From CAYOXX01 sp964408025 (lineage in GTDB: Bacteria; Acidobacteriota; DATKUA01), in assembly GCA_964408025.1 (NCBI GenBank), contig CAYOXX010000026.1:1-35506 (forward strand): a stretch of DNA of 35,506 nucleotides, written 5' to 3'. Positions 15,342 to 23,255 of this stretch are shown here, in pieces. The notes under the pieces were generated by a model. The model did no database searches. It saw nothing but the letters and a program-made list of their open reading frames with translations, and had not been told where the DNA came from. Each line of letters begins with the position of its first letter. Position 1 is the stretch's first letter. The position numbers and the translations under genes were made by a program.

Positions 15342-15872
15342 ATGATGAGAAAAGCGAGCTGGCTATCGTATCTTGTGCTGGCCATGGTGCTGACCGCGTC
15401 CGTTTCCTGCGGCTACGCGCTCGAGGGCCGGGGCAGCTTTCTGCCCGATCACATCCTGCACATCGGCATCCCGACCTTCCGCAACCTCACTACCCAGCCC
15501 GGCCTGGCTGAGGTGATCACCTCCGAAATCTATTCCCAGTTCGTCACCCGCGGCGATTTCGACCTCAGCGGTGCCACCAGCGGCGTGGACGCCGTGCTGC
15601 TGGGCGATATCACCGCCTACAACTACATCCCGCGCGCCATCGACGAGGAAGGGATGGCCACCTCCTACATGATCCAGATCACCGCCAACATCAGCTTCCG
15701 CGACCTTGTCGAGGACAGGGTGCTCTGGGAGCAGCGCGGCTACGTGTTCCAGAGCGAGTACCAGCTCAGCCGCGACGAGTCCGACTTCGTCACGCAGGAG
15801 TCCTACGCTGTGCGCCTCGCCGCCGAGGACTTCGCCAGCAGCGTGGTGGGAACAATCCTCACGGGCTTCTGA
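15342..15872 (+). CDS. lptE: LptE-like LPS-assembly lipoprotein
   Basis: 176 residues from the first of two adjacent ATGs (15342 and 15345). The signal peptide ends in ASVSCGYAL. The C-G-Y-x-L after the lipidated Cys is typical of LptE, the outer-membrane lipoprotein that plugs LptD during LPS insertion. The rest fits the LptE/secretin-fold family: HIGIPTFRNLTTQPGLAEVITSEIYSQF, DLSGATSGVDAVLLGDITAYNYIP, WEQRGYVFQSEY, and a closing helix. holA follows after 4 bp, as in the lptE-holA order of many Proteobacteria, which supports the assignment. No ribosome site is evident; see the promoter at 15326-15334. Confidence 0.85.
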   Translation: MMRKASWLSYLVLAMVLTASVSCGYALEGRGSFLPDHILHIGIPTFRNLTTQPGLAEVITSEIYSQFVTRGDFDLSGATSGVDAVLLGDITAYNYIPRAIDEEGMATSYMIQITANISFRDLVEDRVLWEQRGYVFQSEYQLSRDESDFVTQESYAVRLAAEDFASSVVGTILTGF

Positions 15873-15876
15873 TACC

Positions 15877-16938
15877 ATGCAGGCCGCAGCCTTCCTGCAA
15901 TCGCTGGCCGCCGAGAAGGCCCCTACCGTCCCCTCCGTGATTCTGCTGGTCGGCCCCGAGGCGATGCTGCAGCGCCAGGTGGTACGCCGCCTCGCCGGTC
16001 TCCTGCTACCCGAGGGGGATGAGGCGGACATAGGGCTGGATCGGCTCGACGGCGGCGAGGCAGGCATGGGGCTGGTGCTGGAGGCGGCCGCCGCCGGCGC
16101 GCTCTTCGGCGACCGGCGTATCGTGCTGGTCCGCAACGCCGACAAGCTGAGCGCGCCCGCCGGCTCGGCTGAGCTGGCGGCGCTGGAGCGCTACCTCGAT
16201 TCACCGAACCCCTCGACGATCCTGATCTTCTCCGCCGAGGCGGTCAACCGGGGGCACCAACCGTTCAAGCTGCTGGCCGGGAGGGCGGAGGCGGTCGAGT
16301 GCGAACCGCTGCGCGGCGAGCCGCTGCGCCGCTGGATGGCCGGCCACCTGCGCAAACGGGGTTATGCCTTCGCCCCGGGCGCGGCGGCGCTGGTCGAGGA
16401 GCTCCTCGGCCGCGACCTGATGACCATCGGCAACGCCCTGGACAAGCTGATGCTCTACTGCGGCGAGCGCCTGCGCATCGAGAGCGAGGACGTCGAGCGG
16501 AGCCTGGGCGCCTCGAGGGAGCACGCCATCTGGGAGCTGACCAACGCCATCGGCGCGCGCGACGCCGCCGCAGCCGTGAATCAGCTCTCGCGCTTGCTGG
16601 AAGGCGGCAAGCACCCGCTGCAGATCGGCGCGGCCCTGCAGTACCAGTTTCGCCGTCTGCTCACCGTGCGCTCGATGCTCGACCGCCGGCTGCCGGAGGA
16701 AGAGATAATCGCCCTGGCGGGGCTGCGGTTCCGGCCCGGGCAGGTGATTGGCCAGGCGCGAGCCTTCTCCGGCGGCGAGCTGCGCGGGATCTATCGCGGC
16801 CTCTTCGACCTGGAAGACGGGATGAAATCATCGGGCGTGGATGCGCGCTTCCTGCTCGAGAAATCGGTCCTCGGAATCTGCCGCTCCGGCGGCGCGCGTT
16901 CCCGCCGCACCAGGAGTAGGGGAGGGAGCGGATCGTGA
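15877..16938 (+). CDS. holA: DNA polymerase III delta subunit
   Basis: 353 residues, a normal length for HolA. It is the clamp-loader subunit that opens the beta sliding clamp. The ATG at 15877 is 4 bp after the lptE stop. A longer in-frame ORF begins inside lptE but its extra residues are out-of-frame lptE DNA. The family pattern is visible: FLQSLAAEKAPTVPSVILLVGPEAMLQRQVVRRL, then LFGDRRIVLVRNADKL, the second-domain ELLGRDLMTIGNALDKLMLYCG, and C-terminal GGKHPLQIGAALQYQFRRLL. As expected for delta, there is no functional Walker A. The stop overlaps the start of the S41 protease gene. Confidence 0.9.
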   Translation: MQAAAFLQSLAAEKAPTVPSVILLVGPEAMLQRQVVRRLAGLLLPEGDEADIGLDRLDGGEAGMGLVLEAAAAGALFGDRRIVLVRNADKLSAPAGSAELAALERYLDSPNPSTILIFSAEAVNRGHQPFKLLAGRAEAVECEPLRGEPLRRWMAGHLRKRGYAFAPGAAALVEELLGRDLMTIGNALDKLMLYCGERLRIESEDVERSLGASREHAIWELTNAIGARDAAAAVNQLSRLLEGGKHPLQIGAALQYQFRRLLTVRSMLDRRLPEEEIIALAGLRFRPGQVIGQARAFSGGELRGIYRGLFDLEDGMKSSGVDARFLLEKSVLGICRSGGARSRRTRSRGGSGS

Positions 16939-18494
16939 TCGCATGGCGGCCAGCGGCTCGTGTCGTCGCCTGCGCGGCGGTTCTCGCCGCCCTGCTGCTG
17001 GCTGCGGCGGGCTGGTCTCAGCAAGACGACGAGGCCGAGGCGCTGCGCGGCCTCGAGCGCGCGGCCCGGCTGCTGAGGGCGATCGAGGAGTTCTACGTCG
17101 ACCCGGTCGACCCCGAGGAGTTGGTCGAGAGCGCCATCCGAGGGATGCTGTGGCGGCTGGATCCCCACAGCGCCTACTTCACCCCGCGCCAGACGCGCCA
17201 GCTATTGACCGAGCAGGAGGGGGAGTACTATGGCATCGGCCTGACCATCGGCATCCGCGACGGCCGCCTGACGGTGATCTCGCCAATGGAGGACTCACCC
17301 GCCGCGCGCCGGGGGATCCGCACCGGCGACGTCGTCACCCACGTCGACGGCGAGCCGACCGGCGGCCGGGACCTGGAGATCAGCGCCCGCAGGATGCGCG
17401 GGCCGGAGGGCACCGAGGTCACGCTGACCATCGAGCGCGAGGGCCTCAGCAGGCCCTTCGAGGTGACGCTGCGGCGCACCATGATCTCGCTGCGCACCGT
17501 TCCCTACGCCTTTCTGCTTGACGACGCGGTCGGCTACGTCCGCCTAGTGCGTTTCTCCCGCACCTCGTCGCGCGAAGTGGCCGAGGCGATCGACCGACTC
17601 CAGGTCGAGGGGATGGACGGACTGATCCTCGACCTGCGCGGCAATCCGGGGGGAGACCTCGAGCAGGCCGTGGCGGTGGCCGATCTCTTCCTGGACGAGG
17701 GCCTGATCGTCTACACCCAAGGTGCGACGACCGCCTCGCGCGTCGACTTCACCGCCGGCGAGGCTGGCACCCGCTGGCGGGGCGAGCTGGTGGTATTGAT
17801 AGACAGGGGATCCGCCTCGGGCTCCGAGGTGGTCGCTGGCGCACTGCAGGACCAGGACCGCGCCATCCTGGCTGGCGAGAGGAGCTGGGGCAAGGGGTTG
17901 GTGCAGACCGTCTTCCCACTGGCCCACGGAGCCGCCCTGGCGCTGACCAGCGCGCGCTACTTCACGCCCTCCGGCCGCCTGATCCAGAGGCCCTACGTGC
18001 CGGGCTCGTTCGACCGCTACTTCGACCCGGAACTCGAGGCGGCCGACGACGTCATGCAGCAGGCGCGCACGAGCCTCGGCCGTATAGTATACGGCGGCAA
18101 CGGCTTGGCACCGGACGCCGTTATCGAGACGCCCGAGCTCTCGCCGCTCGCCCAGGAGGTGATGCTGAGTGGGGTCGTCTTCGACTTCGTCACCGTCTAC
18201 CTCGCCGCCCGCCCCGAAACCGACGCCGGCTTCAGGGCCGACGGAAAGGTTATGGAGCGCTTCCGGAGCTTCGTTGGCGAGCGCGGTGTCGAGGTCGATC
18301 CCCGGCAGTGGCAGAACGACCGCGATTTTCTCGCCGCCCGCATTACACTGGAGACCGTCACCCGCCTGGCCGGAGCCGAGGAGGGCTACCGCGCCGTGCT
18401 GCCGCGCGACCGCCAGGTCCAGGAGGCGATAGGCCTCATGCGGCAGGCCGGGGAGCTCCTGCGCCGCAAGCTGGCAAGAGAGGAATCCGGTTGA
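16935..18494 (+). CDS. C-terminal processing peptidase, S41 family
   Basis: 519 residues starting at GTG 16935, overlapping holA by 4 bp (GTGA) and preceded by GGAGGG. A signal peptide or anchor spans about 8-28. A PDZ domain (about 97-185) includes YYGIGLTIGIRDGRLTVISPM and GIRTGDVVTHVDGEP. The S41 core includes LDLRGNPGGDLEQAV, the nucleophile Ser295 in RGSASGSEVVAGALQD, and Lys320 in ERSWGKGLVQ, 25 residues later as in CtpA/Tsp. These periplasmic proteases degrade or trim envelope proteins at their C-termini. The C-terminal about 150 residues are helical and variable in the family. Last gene of the lptE-holA-ctp operon. Confidence 0.93.
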   Translation: MIAWRPAARVVACAAVLAALLLAAAGWSQQDDEAEALRGLERAARLLRAIEEFYVDPVDPEELVESAIRGMLWRLDPHSAYFTPRQTRQLLTEQEGEYYGIGLTIGIRDGRLTVISPMEDSPAARRGIRTGDVVTHVDGEPTGGRDLEISARRMRGPEGTEVTLTIEREGLSRPFEVTLRRTMISLRTVPYAFLLDDAVGYVRLVRFSRTSSREVAEAIDRLQVEGMDGLILDLRGNPGGDLEQAVAVADLFLDEGLIVYTQGATTASRVDFTAGEAGTRWRGELVVLIDRGSASGSEVVAGALQDQDRAILAGERSWGKGLVQTVFPLAHGAALALTSARYFTPSGRLIQRPYVPGSFDRYFDPELEAADDVMQQARTSLGRIVYGGNGLAPDAVIETPELSPLAQEVMLSGVVFDFVTVYLAARPETDAGFRADGKVMERFRSFVGERGVEVDPRQWQNDRDFLAARITLETVTRLAGAEEGYRAVLPRDRQVQEAIGLMRQAGELLRRKLAREESG

Positions 18495-18557
18495 ACCTCT
18501 TCGTGATCGATCTCGGCTCTCTAATGTCTTAACTTCCAGTAGCCTTTTTCTCTTTGT

Positions 18558-18645
18558 GTCATTGCGACGACGCGAAGCGCCGAGAGCGCTCCGCAGCGAA
18601 TGTCGGGATTGCTTCCTCATCGTTTGCACTAAGTGTCGCGATGGC
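18558..18645. repeat. MITE-like repeat remnant in the 262-bp gap
   Basis: This non-coding stretch begins GTCATTGCGA (18558-18567) and ends TCGCGATGGC (18636-18645), which is the reverse complement with two mismatches. Inside is a perfect AGCGC-CGAGA-GCGCT hairpin (18576-18590) and GGATTGCTTC. The CATTGCGA...GATTGCTTC pattern resembles small interspersed repeats known from many bacterial genomes. The rest of 18495-18756 holds nothing I can identify. Confidence 0.35.
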
Positions 18646-18756
18646 GACGGCATGACCGGCGGATAATAAGTGGCTTTGACAATCGGGACTCTGTATTACC
18701 GGCGATGATCCGCTAATTAATTCTAGTTGAGTAATTTACAGGTGGTGAAGCGGTTG

Positions 18757-19326
18757 CTAATCGCTACTCAATGTCGAGGGGAAGAGCAGGGGAGCGTGGC
18801 GCTCGAGTGTCGGGCGCAGGAGGTAGTAGAGCCCGATGACTATTGCGGCGTCGGCGATGCCGACTAGCGCCCCGGCGACGACGTCGCTGGGGTAGTGAAC
18901 GCCGATGTAGACGCGCGAGAAGGCGATCGCCCCTGCTAGACAGACCGTGGCGATGCGCAGCGGAAGGTTGCGGAAGAAGTGCCAGACCAGCGCGGCGACG
19001 GCGAACGAGTTGGCAGCGTGCACCGAGGGAAAGGCGAGACCGCCGTGACCCAGCGGCCGCGGCCGCCCGAACAGCGGCTTCAGCACCTTGGCGGTGCCGA
19101 CGTCGGAGAGCAGCAGCAAGGGCATGATCAGCACGGCCGCCGCACGCCCCCTGGGGCCGCCGAAGACGAGCAGTGCCAGCCAGGCGAGCAGCAGCGGTAC
19201 CATCCAGAGCGGGAAGCTGGAGAGCGCCTCCATGACCGCCCGGAGAGCCTGGTTGCCCAGGTCGTTCTGAAGCAGGTTCACGACGGCCCGGTCCCAGGAG
19301 TCGATGGCGGCCAACAGGTTTCCCAT
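18757..19326 (-). CDS. PAP2-family membrane phosphatase
   Basis: 189 residues from ATG 19326. A GTG two codons upstream is also possible, but the GAGG site is better spaced for the ATG. It has about five to six membrane helices. The three PAP2 active-site blocks are present: K(x)6RP in KPLFGRPRP, PSVH in AFPSVHAANSFA, and SRVYIGVHYPSD (Arg, His, Asp). Members dephosphorylate lipid phosphates such as undecaprenyl pyrophosphate or phosphatidic acid at the outer face of the membrane. The substrate cannot be told from sequence. It stands alone, downstream of serA on the same strand and beyond a hairpin, so it is probably a separate transcript. Confidence 0.9.
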   Translation of the reverse strand: MGNLLAAIDSWDRAVVNLLQNDLGNQALRAVMEALSSFPLWMVPLLLAWLALLVFGGPRGRAAAVLIMPLLLLSDVGTAKVLKPLFGRPRPLGHGGLAFPSVHAANSFAVAALVWHFFRNLPLRIATVCLAGAIAFSRVYIGVHYPSDVVAGALVGIADAAIVIGLYYLLRPTLERHAPLLFPSTLSSD

Positions 19327-19404
19327 TCGCACTGCCTCGGCGATGTTAGAGATCGGGCGGACGGCGGCGCCGCCCGCCCGTCTTGAAACACTACCTTAAA
19401 CGAT

Positions 19405-19424
19405 GCTTGAGCCTGTTCTCAAGC
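19405..19424 (-). terminator. Hairpin after serA
   Basis: A 7-bp perfect stem (GCTTGAG/CTCAAGC, loop 6 nt) lies 8 bp beyond the serA stop, followed on the minus strand by ATCGTTTAAGG. The U-tract is weak. It is a candidate terminator of the aminotransferase-serA operon. Confidence 0.4.
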
Positions 19425-19431
19425 GATCTTT

Positions 19432-20337
19432 CTACAGCTCCTCGAGCAGGACCTCGACCACCAGGTCGGCGACCCGGTCCTGCCCCTCGGCGGTGCTGGC
19501 GCCCAGGTGCGGCGTGCAGATCACCTGCGGGTGGCCGATCACCTCGGCCCGGGGAGCGGGCTCGCCGACGAAGACGTCGACGCCGGCTCCGGCGAGCTTG
19601 CCGCTGTCCAGCGCCGCCAGCATGGCGTCCTCGTCGACGACGCCGCCGCGGGCGCAGTTGACCAGGTAGGCGCCGTCCTTCATCTTCGCGAACTCCGCGG
19701 CGCCGATGTCGGCCCCCTTCTCCTTGTCGAACGGTAAGTGGAGGCTGAGGTAGTCGGCCCTGGCCAGCGCCTCGTCCCTGGCGACCATTTCGATGCCCTC
19801 CAGGGGGCTCTCGGCGACGTAGAGGTCGTAGGCGATGACGTCCATGCCGAGGGCCATCGCCTTGCGGGCCAGCTCGGTGCCGATGCGGCCGATGCCGATC
19901 AGGCCGAGCGTCTTGCACAGGAGCTCGGTCCCCTTGAGCTGCTTCTTGGCCCAATCGCCGCTCTTGAGCGTCATCGTACCCTGCGGGATGTGCCGGGCCA
20001 GCGCCATCATGTGGCCCAGGGCCAGCTCGGCCACCGAGTTGGAGGTGGCGGTCGGCGTGTTGCGCACGCTGATACCCTTGCCGCGGGCGTACTCGTGGTC
20101 GATGTTGTCGATGCCGACGCCGCCGCGGACGATCACCTTGAGGTTCTTGCCCCTGTCGATGGCCGGCTGGCGGACCTTGGTGGCGCTGCGCACCACGACG
20201 CCGGCGTAGGGCTCGATCACCTCGGCCAGCTCCTCGGGGCTCATGCCGGTCTTGACGTCGACGTGGTGGCCGGCCGCCTCGAGCCGCTGCTGGACAGAGT
20301 CGGGTATCGGGTCGCAAAGCAAAATCTTACAGCTCAT
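19432..20337 (-). CDS. serA: D-3-phosphoglycerate dehydrogenase (short form)
   Basis: 301 residues; catalytic and NAD domains only, without the C-terminal ASB/ACT regulatory domains of long SerA. The NAD-binding motif is GLIGIGRIGTELARKA. Substrate and catalytic residues lie in RGGVGIDNID, NCARGGVVDEDAM (Arg), VFVGEPAP (Glu) and TPHLGAST (His). It oxidises 3-phosphoglycerate to 3-phosphohydroxypyruvate, the first step of serine synthesis. The gene follows a class V aminotransferase gene by 63 bp, suggesting they supply consecutive steps. Absence of the ACT domain means it is probably not feedback-inhibited by serine in the classical way. GGAGG precedes the ATG. A broader 2-hydroxyacid dehydrogenase role is a weaker alternative. 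Confidence 0.88.
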   Translation of the reverse strand: MSCKILLCDPIPDSVQQRLEAAGHHVDVKTGMSPEELAEVIEPYAGVVVRSATKVRQPAIDRGKNLKVIVRGGVGIDNIDHEYARGKGISVRNTPTATSNSVAELALGHMMALARHIPQGTMTLKSGDWAKKQLKGTELLCKTLGLIGIGRIGTELARKAMALGMDVIAYDLYVAESPLEGIEMVARDEALARADYLSLHLPFDKEKGADIGAAEFAKMKDGAYLVNCARGGVVDEDAMLAALDSGKLAGAGVDVFVGEPAPRAEVIGHPQVICTPHLGASTAEGQDRVADLVVEVLLEEL

Positions 20338-20400
20338 CTCTTCCTCCGTGCCCCCGAACCGGGGCGCCGGGCCGGGGCGGAAAAATAATTCCGGGTCGGG

Positions 20401-21483
20401 TCAGACCCACTTCTTGAGGCCGGCGATCCGCTCGATCAGCGCCAGGAGCCCGAGCAGCTCCCACATCTGGGTGTCGGCCATGTGGGCGATGCGGAAGCAG
20501 GTCTCCTTGAGCTTGCCGTAGCCGTTGCTGATCATCGTCCGGTGCTTGGCCAGCTCCGTGTTGAGGTCGGCGATGCTGATGCCGCGCGTGTTCTTGATGC
20601 AGGACACGGTTTTGGACCAGAAGCCCTCCTCGGCGAACACGTCGAAGTGCTCCTTGGCCCAGGCCTGCGTTACCTCGGCCATGTCGAGGTGGCGCTTGAA
20701 GCGGTTGTCCAGACCTTCTTCAAATATGTCGTCCATCTGGGCGTTGAGCGCGAAGATCTGCGGGATCGCCGGCGTCGTGAGCGTGTTGTTCTTGCCGTGG
20801 CTCTTGCGCATCTCCAGCACGTTGAAGTAGTAACCGGGAGTCGCCGCTTTCTCGGCCCGCTCGAGGAAGCGATCGCTGATGGCGACGACAGTGAGGCCAC
20901 TGGGCAGACCGAAACACTTCTGCATCCCCGCCAGTATGAAGTCGATGCCGAGTGCGTCGACTTCAATCTTGTCTCCAGCCATTGCGCTGACGGCGTCTAC
21001 CATCAACAGAACGTCGGGGTACTTGGCCTTCAGCAGCTCGGCGACTTCCTCGATCGGGTTGCGCACGCCGGTCGAGGTCTCGTTAAGTACGTAGGTGATG
21101 GCGTCATACTGGCCGCTGGCCAGCGCTTTGTCGATCATCTCGGTGTGGACGCCTTTGCCCCACTCGACCGCCAGCTCGTCGGATGGGACTCCATTGAGGA
21201 CCGCCGTTTTGTACCATCGTTCGCTGAAGGCTCCGCAGGTGGTGCAGAGCACCTTCTTCTGAACGCCTTGGCGCACTGCCGGTTCCCAAGCGCCGGTAGA
21301 GGAGGAGGTGAAGAGCAAGACCAGATTTTCTGTGTATAGAAGTTTCTGCAGCTTGCTGTTCAACTCGGCGTAAAGGTCTTTGAAATCCTGGGTGCGGTGG
21401 CCAATCTGCGGTGTGGCCAGGGCTAACAGCAGCTCCGTCCGCACCTCCACCGGGCCTGGAATGAAGAGACGTTTGTGAAACAT
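20401..21483 (-). CDS. Class V aminotransferase, probable phosphoserine or serine-pyruvate aminotransferase
   Basis: 360 residues from ATG 21483, which has an ideal AGGAGGT site. An in-frame start 11 codons upstream is rejected because it lacks one. It is a fold-type I PLP enzyme: LFTSSSTGAWEPAV (phosphate loop), NETSTGV, MVDAVSAMAG (Asp163 to pyridine N), and AGMQKCFGLPSG with PLP lysine K189. The sequence is closer to the small serine-pyruvate/alanine-glyoxylate class V enzymes than to E. coli SerC. The partnership with serA immediately downstream argues for the second step of serine synthesis, as in many archaea and deep bacterial lineages. Alanine-glyoxylate aminotransferase is the main alternative. 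Confidence 0.85.
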   Translation of the reverse strand: MFHKRLFIPGPVEVRTELLLALATPQIGHRTQDFKDLYAELNSKLQKLLYTENLVLLFTSSSTGAWEPAVRQGVQKKVLCTTCGAFSERWYKTAVLNGVPSDELAVEWGKGVHTEMIDKALASGQYDAITYVLNETSTGVRNPIEEVAELLKAKYPDVLLMVDAVSAMAGDKIEVDALGIDFILAGMQKCFGLPSGLTVVAISDRFLERAEKAATPGYYFNVLEMRKSHGKNNTLTTPAIPQIFALNAQMDDIFEEGLDNRFKRHLDMAEVTQAWAKEHFDVFAEEGFWSKTVSCIKNTRGISIADLNTELAKHRTMISNGYGKLKETCFRIAHMADTQMWELLGLLALIERIAGLKKWV

Positions 21484-21527
21484 GGCAAGAACCTCCTGGG
21501 CTCGAAAGATCGTCAAATGGGGTACGA

Positions 21528-21557
21528 ATTGTAGTGTGCCTCTGTTCGCGATTGCAA
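21528..21557 (-). promoter_or_regulatory. Sigma70-type promoter for the aminotransferase-serA operon
   Basis: On the minus strand, TTGCAA (21552-21557) and TACAAT (21528-21533) are 18 bp apart. The start would be near 21521, giving a leader of about 38 nt that includes AGGAGGT. It lies back to back with the tatA promoter. Confidence 0.6.
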
Positions 21558-21592
21558 CCGCCCGATGCCGCCGCGCCCGGCGGCGGCCGGTC

Positions 21593-21622
21593 TTGACCTC
21601 GTGCAGCGCCGCGCCCTACAAT
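21593..21622 (+). promoter_or_regulatory. Sigma70-type promoter for tatA-tatC
   Basis: TTGACC (21593-21598) and TACAAT (21617-21622) are 18 bp apart on the plus strand. Transcription would start near 21629, 26 nt before the tatA ATG. Confidence 0.6.
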
Positions 21623-21654
21623 ACCGGGGTAAACCGGGAGCTAATCGGTCTGTC

Positions 21655-21900
21655 ATGTTCGGAACCCTCGGCTGGATGGAGATCGCGATCATCGCCATCA
21701 TAGCCCTGCTGATCGTCGGCCCGCGCGGCCTGCCGAAGCTCGGCCGCAGCCTGGGCAGGGCTCTGGGCAACTTCAAGCGCGAGGCGCGGGAGCTGAAGGA
21801 GGCGGTCGAATTCGAGATCGACGAGGAGGAGCGCAAGGAGGCCAAGCCTAAGCGCCACGCGCGCCGCCGTCCGAAGCCGAAGCCGCCGAAAGCCGGCTAA
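21655..21900 (+). CDS. tatA: Sec-independent translocase protein TatA/TatB
   Basis: 81 residues from ATG 21655; a longer in-frame ORF starting at 21565 lies upstream of the promoter's transcript start. A short periplasmic N-terminus (MFGTLGWMEI) leads into one membrane helix (about 8-21). A hinge (GPRGLPKLGRSLGRALGNFK) precedes an amphipathic helix and a Lys/Arg/Pro-rich tail. These are the hallmarks of TatA/B, which forms the twin-arginine protein-export pore with TatC. No second TatA/B gene is present here. With tatC directly downstream (82 bp), this may serve as the only TatA-type subunit of the locus or be paired with a copy elsewhere. Confidence 0.92.
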   Translation: MFGTLGWMEIAIIAIIALLIVGPRGLPKLGRSLGRALGNFKREARELKEAVEFEIDEEERKEAKPKRHARRRPKPKPPKAG

Positions 21901-21982
21901 CCGGTTTGCAATCGCCTTACCAATCGGGGCCGGAGCGTCAGCCCGGCCGCATCTGTATTAGGGCCGAAGAGGGGCGCTTTTG

Positions 21983-23212
21983 ATGAGCGAGGGGGAGCAG
22001 CGGAAGCCGCCCGCGGACGAACCCGAGCAGGACGACTGGGACGACTGGGACGAGCTCGACGAAGAGGGCGAGAGCTTCCCCCGCATGAGCTTCCTCGAGC
22101 ACCTCGACGAGCTGCGCGGCCGCATATTCAGGATCGTGCTCATTCTGCTGCTCTCGGTCATGCTCGGCTGGTTCTTCGTCGACACGGTCTGGTCTATACT
22201 CGAGGGCCCGGCGCGGCGCATGCTGGCCAACGCGCAGGAGAAGAGCCTCTCGCTGACCCGCGAGGCTCAGGACCTCTCGATCGAGCTCGAGCGCCTGCCG
22301 CGGCTGCCCGAGGAGCTGCGCGGGCACCCCGATTTCGAGCGCTTCCGCACTTACTTCAACCGCCACCTCGACGACCTCGGCGGAGACCTCGAGCGCCAGG
22401 TCCGCGACATCCTGGTTGCCAAGGACTCCAAGCTGATGCAGACCGCCGTCGGCGAGGCATTCTTCCTCAAGGTCAAGGTCGCCTTCCTCACCGGCCTCGT
22501 CTTCTGCTCGCCGCTGCTCTTCTACCAGCTCTGGGCATTCGTCGCACCCGGGCTCTACCGCCGCGAGCGCAGTATCGCCATCCCGTTCGTGGTCTTCTCG
22601 ACGCTCTTCTTCACCGGCGGCATCGTCTTCGGCTATTACATCGCCGTGCCCTTCGCCGGCACCTTCCTGATGTCCTTCGGCACCGAGTTCGTACAGCTGA
22701 TCACCATCAACAAGTACATGGACTTCCTGATCACGATGATGCTCGGCCTCGGCATCGTCTTCGAGATACCGATGGTCATCTTCCTACTGGCCAAGATCGG
22801 CATCGCCACGCCGCGATGGCTGATCAGGAACTTCCGCTACGCAGTGCTGGTGATCGTCATCGTCGCCGCGGTCGTCACGCCCACGGGCGACCCGGTCAAC
22901 CTGGCGCTCTTCTCCACGCCGATGGTCCTACTCTATTGCCTCGGCATCGGCGTCGCCGCCGTCTGGGGACCCAAGGGCAAGGGCCGCTGGGAGGAGGACT
23001 TGGCTGATGACGACGAGGACTTCGGGGATGAGGAAGAGGACGAAGACGACTCCGGCGAGGAGGAGGGTGACGACGACGATAACAGTAGCGGCGGGCCGGA
23101 AGCGCCGCAGGGCGGCGAGGACGAGGCCGCCCCGGCCGACCCCCACGCCGGCGAAATCTACGACGAGAGCCAGCCGTATCCCAAGGAACCTGACAACGAT
23201 CAGAAGGTTTAA
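21983..23212 (+). CDS. tatC: Sec-independent translocase TatC, with large periplasmic insert and acidic tails
   Basis: 409 residues from ATG 21983 (an adjacent TTG is possible); ordinary TatC has about 240-260. The six-helix core is clear: FLEHLDELRGRIFRIV, SPLLFYQLWAFVAPGLYRRER, VFEIPMVIFLLAKIGI (conserved Glu261) and VVTPTGDP. TatC recognises twin-arginine signal peptides. Three additions are unusual: an acidic N-terminal extension (1-34), an insert of roughly 60-75 helical, charged residues in the first periplasmic loop (about 76-152), and a strongly acidic C-terminal tail (336-409, with runs of Asp/Glu). Codon use and GC look like the neighbours, so these are not recent foreign insertions. 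The gene ends 10 bp before the REP/RAYT element. Confidence 0.92.
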   Translation: MSEGEQRKPPADEPEQDDWDDWDELDEEGESFPRMSFLEHLDELRGRIFRIVLILLLSVMLGWFFVDTVWSILEGPARRMLANAQEKSLSLTREAQDLSIELERLPRLPEELRGHPDFERFRTYFNRHLDDLGGDLERQVRDILVAKDSKLMQTAVGEAFFLKVKVAFLTGLVFCSPLLFYQLWAFVAPGLYRRERSIAIPFVVFSTLFFTGGIVFGYYIAVPFAGTFLMSFGTEFVQLITINKYMDFLITMMLGLGIVFEIPMVIFLLAKIGIATPRWLIRNFRYAVLVIVIVAAVVTPTGDPVNLALFSTPMVLLYCLGIGVAAVWGPKGKGRWEEDLADDDEDFGDEEEDEDDSGEEEGDDDDNSSGGPEAPQGGEDEAAPADPHAGEIYDESQPYPKEPDNDQKV

Positions 23213-23222
23213 ATGATAAAAA

Positions 23223-23251
23223 CTGTAGGGGGATCCTTCAGGGCCCCCGTT
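23223..23251 (+). repeat. Left REP-type inverted repeat
   Basis: 29-bp palindromic arm, inverted match (28/29) to 23762-23790. It lies 10 bp after the tatC stop, so its hairpin may also help to end tatC transcripts. Confidence 0.8.
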
Positions 23252-23255
23252 CAAC

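Noticed and set aside
19363..19374. GGCGGCGCCGCC perfect palindrome upstream of the PAP2 gene
   Set aside because: In such GC-rich DNA a pure G/C palindrome is easily fortuitous, and no T-run or regulatory context supports it.
19391..20317. A 308-codon minus-strand ORF overlapping serA
   Set aside because: An Arg-rich off-frame reading of serA.
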